In this document: positions 1 to 7,500 of the stretch, in pieces
Numbering within the stretch: the first letter of the stretch is position 1
How the letters are laid out: each line of letters opens with the position of its first letter
DNA from: Candidatus Peregrinibacteria bacterium
GTDB taxonomy: Bacteria > Patescibacteriota > Gracilibacteria > UBA1369
Reading direction: 5' to 3'
Assembly (NCBI GenBank): GCA_014728765.1
Contig: WJLA01000010.1
Location: forward strand, 1-8,865
Length of the DNA: 8,865 bases
Translations under genes and position numbers: made by a program
The notes under the pieces: model-generated
Database searches by the model: none
The model's input: the letters and a program-made list of their open reading frames with translations, nothing else
Told to the model about the DNA's origin: nothing

Positions 1-3000
1 GGAGGAAATCATGTGGTTGAAACCGATAGAATATTGAGTATTGTTTTTGATGGTTATCCTATGCCACTTGGCAATGAGGGAGAAAAAATGGGAAGCAGAT
101 ACACAAATAATCGGATGAAACATATTTATGAAGAGAAATTTGATAAAAATGGAAATCCAAAACAAGGTGTAGATCAAAAAGCGGCTCAAAAATTCAAAGA
201 AATTCTTGTTGCTGTTAACAAGCTTCAAAATGCCTTTGAAAGTAAAGAAGTTTCAAAAATTGAAGCTCATTCAGAAGACAAAGTTACACAATTTCTAAGA
301 AATCAAGATCTGGAAATTAAAAACTATTCAGGTGGTGTGGTATTTAATCTTGATTCGATAAGCACTTCAGCTGATTCAGATGAAATTTACAGATTAAAAT
401 CATACAGACTTGATGAAATAACAGCAAAAGATAATTTTGTCGGTATAGCTTTTGATTCAAAAATATTTGGAAAAGAAAATAAAGAATATGCGAAAAAATA
501 TGGAAGGACGGCTTTAAAAATTTTATTTGAAGCTTTTACTATCGAAGATTTGGTAAATGGAGGACATATTGTTAAGGGTAAAAACAAAACATCAACAGCG
601 GAGTTCTATGTTATTAAATCACTCCCAACCCGAGTCAGAGGATATTTGCTTGGATCTATGCCAAATAACCCGAATAAAAAAATTATAGAATATTTTAATG
701 AAAGCAAAAAGACAGAACTCGATCAAGAGTTGAAAGAATATTTAAATCCTCAAAACGAAAACAGAAAAATAATTAATGGTTTATTTCCTAATCAAAAATC
801 AGGCGAAACATATGAAGATGTTCAAACTAACAAATCCTCTTCCGCAGTAGAAGAAAAAATCTATCAGGAAATGGACTTTGAATTTGCTCACCTGGAATTC
901 ACAAGAAACGTAGAAAAAAGAGCAAAAGAAAACCCAAACAATCTATCACCATATAATAAAGCCTATAGAGAAGCCATTATTTTTTACGCAGATTCATATT
1001 TGGATATGGGTGTAAACGGTATCGTTTTCTCAGACCCTGAAAAAGCTGATGAAATTAGAGCGGAATACAACAAAAAAGCTGGGATAACTGATATAACAGA
1101 AAGTAATGTAGAGCTTTTATACGGAAATTCCGATAAAGCCAAAGAAGTACAAAAAATGATCAGACTTGGCTTCCTTCACTCACACAATGATAAATTACAT
1201 GAACAAAGACAAGCAGCTCAAGAGGAAATGAGAAAAATAATAGATGAATATCAAGATAGACTATCTGATGAAGAAATTGAAACATTTAAAAAAGCCCTTA
1301 GAGATGCCGGAGTGCCGGAAAAAGAAATCCCGGCGGCAGTCAGACAAGTGCTTCCTGTATATATAGGTGTAGGACTTGATACAACAACCGGCACAATCGG
1401 ACTTGGAGCCGGAGTAGGAATGCCTATCCCGATTCTGGTCAATGGCGTCAATTATGGAACATTCATGATTGGTGCAGGTGCCGGAATAGGAGTTAATTAT
1501 AAAGATGCTTCCAAATCCGGTGTTTATGTTGGAGCTGGAATTGGTTATAAAACTCCAAATCTGGGACCATTTGCCCTGGTTGGTGGAGTTGGTGTGGGAG
1601 CTGGCCTTGATTTTGAAGGAAAAATCGGACTTGGATGGGGAGCAGGTGCGGGAGTAGCAATTGAAGTTAGTAAAACTGTCACTGTCACACCGGGCATTGC
1701 ATATATTGGTGTTCCTGTGCCAGGTGTCACTGTTTCATTCTCACCTGATCACGAAGGGAAGATTTCTGATGCGGAACAAGCGGCACTAAAAGGTTACGGC
1801 ATTGACAAAACCGATCAACAATTGGAAACTGCCAAAACTGATCAAGCTAAAAAAGCATATATCGGCCAAAATTCGCCGGTTAAAATCGCAATTCAAAAAA
1901 GAAATGGCAAATCATGGGATCAAATTCCGGCTTCTAAAGTTTTAGCTGATTACAAAACATTTAAACGCAATATCTCTAACTCAGTCAGACAAAACTATCG
2001 ACCCGGTAGAGATTGGACATTTGGATTAGGAGTCAATCACAAAGGTGATGTCATTATAGGGCTGGGATCAGACATTATCTCTTCTAGAGAAAAAGGTCTA
2101 GTCAGAACAGAAGAAAAATCCGCCGAAGTCATGCAACAAGAAAACGATGTTAGACAAATGAGAGATATGCTTGAACAGATGAGAAAATCCGGTGGAATGA
2201 CTGGATATGATATGAAAAATTATGAAATTCTTAAAGGAAAACTATCCAGAAGCGGCCAAATAATCATAGATGCAGATGGAAATCCAGCGTTCTTAGTCTC
2301 AAAAGAAAGTGAAAATCAACAAATTAATGAAAATGAAGAAACTTTGAATGAAGGTGAAGTTATCGAGTCAATCGAAGATCTGCAAGAAAAAATGAACAAA
2401 ACCCTAAAACCACTTAATCTTGCGGTTGATTTCGATCATAGCAAAGGACTGTTTGAATTGAAAATTCTCGATGACATGGGAACCATGCAAGACACAAACT
2501 ATGATGTTGTTGCAGATCCCTATATGAAATCAGGAGGATTGTTATTTTCCAATGGTAGAATCTATTTAGGTTCACAATTCAAACCGGAAAATCCTCCAAC
2601 TATCCTAAGAACTGATTATAAATATCCATTCGAAAAAGAAGGAGCTCACATGCATACCATTATCACTCTCAGTGACTCCCCGCTTTCCAAATCACATGAA
2701 ATTTATAATTCTTCATCCCGAACTATTACATCTTATGCAGGTGGAACTTGGATGATGAATCAAGGAATTGGAAGAACAATACCAAAAATAAGTGAAGGCG
2801 GAGCACCGGAATCATGGAAATTGGAAAGAGATAGATTTTCAAATCATAAATATCAAGAAATTCAAAGCCCTGAATTTGACAAATGGTATGATGAAATAAC
2901 AGTAGACGCTGAAGAACTTGAAGTTCTGGAAAGAGATAAAGTGGATAAATTTGTAGATATATACTTAAGAACGCAACCATTTCCTTATCGAATAATGAGT

Positions 3001-4473
3001 AATGAAGAAAGCGAAACCGGAAATTATAAACCGCTTTCTGACGCAATCTCAAAACAATGGAAAAAGATGTTTGGAAGAGATATTTCAATTAGAGAGTTAA
3101 ATCTAACCAGGACAGAGCTTGCCATCAATAGCTTTAAAGAACTGAAACCAAGAACAAGAATCAGTTTCTTAAACAGACTTGAATACACCAAACCAATCAT
3201 TGAAAAAAGATTTAAGAAATTAATTGAAGAAAATCATAAAAAATATCCGGAAGGTGATGTGAAAAGAATTAAGCATTCTGCATCTGAAATGGCAAGATTT
3301 GCTGTAGACAGTGCAAAAATAATCATGGAACAAGTTGCCGCCGGTTCTAAAGAAGTTAAAGAAATGCCGGTTTACCTTCTATCCCATTGGAATACCGTTG
3401 TTTCAACTATGGGACAAAAGGGTTTCAGAGGTGATGTCTTTTCTAGAGATACCGAAGGAAAATCTGAATATGTAATGCTTGGACCCAGTGCCAATTATAT
3501 TCAATTTATTGAAACTCAACCTGAAAGCCACGAAGCTGATCTGGCAAGATTGGCGCTTGAAATGAATTCTCCGGTTCATACATTAGATCTTGAAAAAAGA
3601 ATCCCAATCGATGAATACAAAAAATTCATGAGCCAAGAAATGGCACTAAGATTGGCATCAAAATTCAAACATCCAAAAACCGCTGAAATGTTTTCAAAAC
3701 CTGAATATAGAGAAAATGTGATTAGATTGATGGCATTAAATAAGAGAGGAGAATTCCCTGAAAAACTTACAGAATCAGAAGTTGAAGCTTTGAAAGAATT
3801 CAGTCAAATGATTCAAGGCATCAGAACGGCCGAACTTGAAGGAAGAGAATACTATGTTCTTGAAAGAAATCCCGATTTCAGAATCAAATTGGCAGTTGAA
3901 ACGAGAGATGGTGTTTATAAAGCTTGTACAAACTATTCAATGTGGGTAAACGAATTCATGAACATTGAATATGTAAGCTTCAAATTACCACCTCCATTTA
4001 GTCTTCGTGCTTCTTATGGAACATCCACAGCAAGCGTAGCCCCAGTTGGACAAACCAAATGGAGTACTCTTAAATGGGGAGCCAGCGCTAAATTTAATGT
4101 CGCACCAGAAAAACAACCGCCTCCGCCAGAAGACACACCTGATGAAACTGAAACTGAAGGAGGTGATCATGGAGGTAAAGAACAAGATACAGCAGGACCT
4201 GAAGGAATTGAAGATGAACCGGCAAACACTCCTGAACAACCTACTAATCAAGGAGGAGATGAACCGCCGCCAACTGCACCTGAACAACCACCTCAAACAA
4301 AGCCTGAGAATCCAGGACCAATTGAAACTTCTGAACCAACAACGCCTGAGACTACACCAACTAGTAGTCAAGGTGTAGAAACTCCCGCATCTGCGCCAAC
4401 ACCAAAAACGGAAACAGATGTCAGTGATTTACCAGAAGTAAATTCAGAAGAAGGTAATCCATTTGAAACATAA
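1..4473 (+). CDS. Giant protein of unknown family with glycine-rich beta block and Pro/Glu/Thr-rich tail; probably 5'-truncated
   Basis: I do not recognise a family. The frame is open to the left edge and ends at TAA 4471-4473, so it is annotated from base 1. Internal starts are possible: GTG at 13 (residue 1 in my numbering, seven bases after GGAGG) or ATG at 88 (residue 26, after GAGGGAG). Neither gives a signal peptide, and the sequence before residue 26 reads like ordinary protein, so truncation is more likely. Domain map from GTG 13: charged alpha/beta region 1-445, including a strongly charged helical stretch at about 380-435; glycine-rich beta block 446-578; helical 580-656; second glycine-rich hairpin 667-689; helical 690-750; mixed beta region about 790-930; long charged helical region about 1000-1280; beta-like segment about 1281-1362; Pro/Glu/Thr-rich tail 1363-1486. 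There is one cysteine (Cys1305), no HEXXH motif and no LPXTG sorting signal. The next gene follows after 27 bases and encodes an exported protein, so an envelope role is inferred, not shown. Confidence 0.9.
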   Translation, partial: GGNHVVETDRILSIVFDGYPMPLGNEGEKMGSRYTNNRMKHIYEEKFDKNGNPKQGVDQKAAQKFKEILVAVNKLQNAFESKEVSKIEAHSEDKVTQFLRNQDLEIKNYSGGVVFNLDSISTSADSDEIYRLKSYRLDEITAKDNFVGIAFDSKIFGKENKEYAKKYGRTALKILFEAFTIEDLVNGGHIVKGKNKTSTAEFYVIKSLPTRVRGYLLGSMPNNPNKKIIEYFNESKKTELDQELKEYLNPQNENRKIINGLFPNQKSGETYEDVQTNKSSSAVEEKIYQEMDFEFAHLEFTRNVEKRAKENPNNLSPYNKAYREAIIFYADSYLDMGVNGIVFSDPEKADEIRAEYNKKAGITDITESNVELLYGNSDKAKEVQKMIRLGFLHSHNDKLHEQRQAAQEEMRKIIDEYQDRLSDEEIETFKKALRDAGVPEKEIPAAVRQVLPVYIGVGLDTTTGTIGLGAGVGMPIPILVNGVNYGTFMIGAGAGIGVNYKDASKSGVYVGAGIGYKTPNLGPFALVGGVGVGAGLDFEGKIGLGWGAGAGVAIEVSKTVTVTPGIAYIGVPVPGVTVSFSPDHEGKISDAEQAALKGYGIDKTDQQLETAKTDQAKKAYIGQNSPVKIAIQKRNGKSWDQIPASKVLADYKTFKRNISNSVRQNYRPGRDWTFGLGVNHKGDVIIGLGSDIISSREKGLVRTEEKSAEVMQQENDVRQMRDMLEQMRKSGGMTGYDMKNYEILKGKLSRSGQIIIDADGNPAFLVSKESENQQINENEETLNEGEVIESIEDLQEKMNKTLKPLNLAVDFDHSKGLFELKILDDMGTMQDTNYDVVADPYMKSGGLLFSNGRIYLGSQFKPENPPTILRTDYKYPFEKEGAHMHTIITLSDSPLSKSHEIYNSSSRTITSYAGGTWMMNQGIGRTIPKISEGGAPESWKLERDRFSNHKYQEIQSPEFDKWYDEITVDAEELEVLERDKVDKFVDIYLRTQPFPYRIMSNEESETGNYKPLSDAISKQWKKMFGRDISIRELNLTRTELAINSFKELKPRTRISFLNRLEYTKPIIEKRFKKLIEENHKKYPEGDVKRIKHSASEMARFAVDSAKIIMEQVAAGSKEVKEMPVYLLSHWNTVVSTMGQKGFRGDVFSRDTEGKSEYVMLGPSANYIQFIETQPESHEADLARLALEMNSPVHTLDLEKRIPIDEYKKFMSQEMALRLASKFKHPKTAEMFSKPEYRENVIRLMALNKRGEFPEKLTESEVEALKEFSQMIQGIRTAELEGREYYVLERNPDFRIKLAVETRDGVYKACTNYSMWVNEFMNIEYVSFKLPPPFSLRASYGTSTASVAPVGQTKWSTLKWGASAKFNVAPEKQPPPPEDTPDETETEGGDHGGKEQDTAGPEGIEDEPANTPEQPTNQGGDEPPPTAPEQPPQTKPENPGPIETSEPTTPETTPTSSQGVETPASAPTPKTETDVSDLPEVNSEEGNPFET
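1348..2079 (+). other. Glycine-rich barrel-like beta strands (residues 446-578 and 667-689 of protein 1)
   Basis: Residues 446-578 alternate small or glycine residues with hydrophobic and aromatic ones, in about eight stretches of 8-15 residues separated by short polar turns. Examples are VYIGVGLD, TIGLGAGVGM, VYVGAGIGY and IGLGWGAGAGVAIEV. After a helical insert of about 90 residues the pattern returns as a hairpin at 667-689 (WTFGLGV, turn NHKGD, VIIGLGSDI). This resembles strands of outer-membrane or pore-forming beta barrels, but glycine content is higher than in typical porins, so a glycine-rich amyloid-like or beta-solenoid fold is an alternative. The structural reading is inference; the composition is directly visible. 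Confidence 0.6.
4099..4470 (+). repeat. Low-complexity Pro/Glu/Thr/Gln-rich C-terminal tail of protein 1
   Basis: Residues 1363-1486 are dominated by Pro, Glu, Thr, Gln and Gly, with recurring short pieces such as PEQP, PPPP, GGDE and TPET. The stretch has almost no hydrophobic residues, so it should be disordered and extended. Such tails often span a cell wall or act as flexible spacers. No membrane anchor or sorting motif follows; the protein ends in NPFET. The glutamate and proline codons make the +1 frame and the reverse strand look open here, which explains several spurious overlapping ORFs. Confidence 0.85.
4157..4171 (+). other. Perfect 12-base anti-Shine-Dalgarno match followed by ATG, inside gene 1
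   Basis: AAGGAGGTGATC at 4157-4168 is exactly complementary to the conserved 3' end of bacterial 16S rRNA and is followed directly by ATG at 4169-4171, with five bases between GGAGG and ATG. The ATG is in the +1 frame relative to gene 1 and opens 69 codons ending at 4378; the predicted peptide is rich in Lys, Leu, Gln and Asn. A second AAGGAGG at 4250-4256 precedes ATG 4259 in the same frame, but with only two bases of spacing. In the main frame the site encodes Glu-Gly-Gly-Asp-His, so it may be a by-product of GGA GGT GAT codons. Its function (internal start, ribosome pause or chance) is unknown. Confidence 0.3.
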
Positions 4474-4500
4474 AAAAAATAAAAAAATAAAAATAAAACC
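4472..4500 (+). promoter_or_regulatory. A-tract leader between the two giant genes, without a Shine-Dalgarno sequence
   Basis: The gap after the gene 1 stop holds four A runs of 8, 7, 5 and 4, separated by single Ts and followed by CC and the ATG. The first run overlaps the TAA stop. There is no GGAGG-like element, hairpin or U-tract terminator, and no -35/-10 pair fits in 27 bases. This suggests one transcript, with translation of gene 2 starting from an unstructured A-rich leader (perhaps bound by ribosomal protein S1, or an A-rich leader as in Bacteroidota) or by coupling. The mechanism is inferred. Confidence 0.5.
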
Positions 4501-4569
4501 ATGAAAGGAATACTAAAATCAATACTGTTTGCAACACTTTTTATTGCAATAAACAACGTTGCTTTCGCT
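4501..4569 (+). other. Sec signal peptide of protein 2
   Basis: Residues 1-23 have a short basic start with Lys2 and Lys6, a hydrophobic core (ILFATLFIAI) and a typical Ala-x-Ala site, AFA, before ATEPN. No cysteine follows the cleavage site, so this is signal peptidase I type and not a lipoprotein. It shows that protein 2 is exported. Confidence 0.9.
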
Positions 4570-7500
4570 GCGACAGAACCAAACATAACTTATGATAATT
4601 GTGGAATTACACTTCGACCTTTTAATCCCGAAGGTGAAGCTTTATGGAATGAAGAAGGTAATAAAAAAACACTTTTTTTGACTAAAAACAATCAAGTATC
4701 TCAATCAGAATGTAGAAGTCGTATCCCATATAATCAAGGTCATAAATCCTCATCTGTTGATACAGACTATCAACAATATAATGTAGATCTTGATTATAAA
4801 ATCCTAAAACCAATTCATCGTCATATTTATCTTAATATTGACAAGCAAGATGAAGATTTCTATTACAGATCGGCAATTTTTGCATTCCAAATAGAACTTG
4901 AGGATGATGCCATTGAAAATACTGAAACAACCAACGATGCAGACAATCCTAACAATTTAACCTGTTCCACCCCTTATCCGGATGGCAAGAAAACTAGTGA
5001 AGATTTGCATGATTGTGATGGTTACGACCCTAACATCTGGGGCGGTACTTTAGTTCACATCATTGATATACCAGCAGAAAACAGAAAAGTAATTGAATGG
5101 AGATTCGGTGTTGATGAAAATGGTGAATATACAAACGATGGCATTAAAAATGTTCCAATCAGATATGGAAATAATTCAGATTTAAATGAATCTTTAGAAG
5201 AATATATAACTCAAGATCTTGGATTTAATGTAAACAGCATTAATCTTGCTGATCAAAGATCGCCATACAGAGTTTATTTTCCTGCTATTGCATTAACAAC
5301 AAAAGACAATACCACAGAAAAGGAATATTGGTCTGCAACAACAACTTCAAGAATTCTGGTTAAAAACTATGCCATTAGCAAAGATACCCTCGATTATATT
5401 AAAAACAAAAACACTTCCACCAATAGAAAACTTTTTTATGAAACAGTTTGCGACGACTATGGAACAACTGAAAATATTACCTATCTTAATGGAGAATGGA
5501 AAAGATGTACTGACTTTTTGTTTTGGAATGCCATTGAAACTGAACAAATAAGTTCATTGAGTTTACCCATAGAATTTAGAGGAGAAAAATCTATCTATTA
5601 TTATTATCCTGCTCCAAATGAAAGACCTATATCTGGAGGAGATGTTATAGTACAACCACAAGGTGATCGATGGGCAAGACTTGACAAAGCATATTGGATT
5701 CCTTTAGCATCTACTTCAACAGTTTGGAAAGCAAAACAAGAAGCGCCCGCACCTCGATTTTGTCAAGACTTAAATTGGGATGGTCCTTTTAGAAAATATA
5801 TCCCTGAATCACAAAGATATGTAACAGATAATGGAGGAACTGGCTATGTTTTAACTCCACTTCAAGCTGCGGAAATCGGAGTTATTCCGACAATGGGAGG
5901 AGACGACTCGGCACCAGACAGACCTCTTGATTATCACTGGGTTTCTTGGAATAAAAAAACAGATGACAAGCCAGTTTGGTTAAATATTGATATTTCAGAC
6001 TACCTAGAAGAACTGGAAGCAAAAAATTCAACAAATGATCCTAATTCAAGAGTTAGATCTACTGGAAATCAAAATACTCCAACTCAACAAACACCTCCAA
6101 CAACTCCTTCTGAACCAAGAGTTACTCTAATTCCCGGAGATTATTTTGCTAAACTGGCATATCAAGAACTAAACAAAATAATTGATATAAATATTGCAAA
6201 CGCACAAAGCCTTGAAGAACAAAGAGAAGCCGGCCAAGCCGCCGGTGAGGCTGACGCAAGAGCTTCCGCTGAAGCTAACAGAAGAGGCATTGCTGGCCAA
6301 GGCGGTAAATTCAGAGATGAAATAAGCCAAGGAAATTTATTTTCACCATTTGAAGACAATGACCCAACTGCTTATTACACAGGTGGTCCGGAAGGTTACA
6401 CTGTTAGTGTGCAAGCATATTATGCCGATGGAGAAAATGTGCCCGGGCAAGGTCCGATTGTGCTTGTTCCTGACAATCAAGGGAATTTAGAAGAAAAACA
6501 AATTGCTGCTGATTGTTATTTGGAATTTACGATTGTACCGGGACCGGTCGTTTGTACCGATTTATCTATTAATCCTGAATCACTTGCTCCAAACACTCCG
6601 ATCACTTTCACAGTTGAACCAACTTTTAGTCAACCAAATAGAACTGCACCACTACAATATATTTGGCAATCAGGCCCTGTCACACCTGGAAAACTAATTC
6701 AAGCATTGGAGTTGCCAACAATTGATATAAGCTGGATAAGAGGCGGATCATTTTTCCAATTAATTCCAAGTCCAAACCCACCTGCAGAATTTGCTTATGG
6801 CGTATTTAAAGAATCAGTGAGCTCATCCGAATCGGGCAGTGATGCATATTTAACTCCGAACAGATCTGTTTATTACACCGGAGGACCTGGAAATACGGTA
6901 ATTCAAGTAACCGGTATTGGAGAAGATGGTGAAGTTTATCCGCAATGTTCAGACACTTTGATTATTCCAAAAGGAGATGAACCTATTTGTGAAAATCTCA
7001 CCACAATATTTAATGAAGTTGATGAAGATGGTAATATAGTTAATCAGAATATTCCATCAGATTCACTGGAAATTGGAAAAAGATATAAAATATCAATAGA
7101 CCAACAACAATCAATCTTAACTGATCAAAGTGCAGTTTCGTATTATCATATTGATTTAACAAACAACAGTGATAATGGAGGATTACTTTTTAGCGATCCT
7201 AACTCTAGTTGTCCGCAAGCAATGAAAATCGATAATAACACATTCTTGATGGACAAAGCTCCGGTTGACTGTAGTTATATCTATCAACCCGGAGAAAATG
7301 ACGATCTTCATATTGAAGCAGTTCCACATGACAATGTTGACGCTTGTTTTGAAGATATTTCATTGCCTGGAGGTCCGATCTGCCAACAATTGGATGTTGA
7401 AATTGAAACGGAAAGTGGAGCCACTGTCTCCCCTTCTGGAATCAGAGCAGGTCAAACCTATATTATTTCAGCTGATCCTGAAAACTCTGTTTTCACGGAT

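Noticed and set aside
1165..2715. Metal-binding or protease motifs in protein 1 (HSHND-x-x-H near residue 392, HMH near residue 880)
   Set aside because: No HEXXH or other complete catalytic set can be assembled; clustered His residues alone do not support an enzyme call.
2726..3088. Reverse-strand frame of 120 codons within gene 1
   Set aside because: Fully inside a well-formed coding region; hydrophobic Leu/Phe/Tyr-rich text typical of the antisense of Lys/Glu-rich codons, with no supporting start signal seen.
3985..4371. Open reverse-strand frame of 128 codons, rich in Arg, Ser, Phe and Cys
   Set aside because: It lies opposite the low-complexity tail of gene 1, where Glu, Pro and Thr codons keep the reverse strand open. 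The composition is implausible for a protein.
4081..4473. Sortase (LPXTG) or membrane anchor at the end of protein 1
   Set aside because: The tail has no LPXTG-like motif, hydrophobic segment or basic end.
4474..4500. Rho-independent terminator or promoter between the genes
   Set aside because: The gap is only A runs with single Ts: no GC-rich hairpin and no space for a -35/-10 pair.
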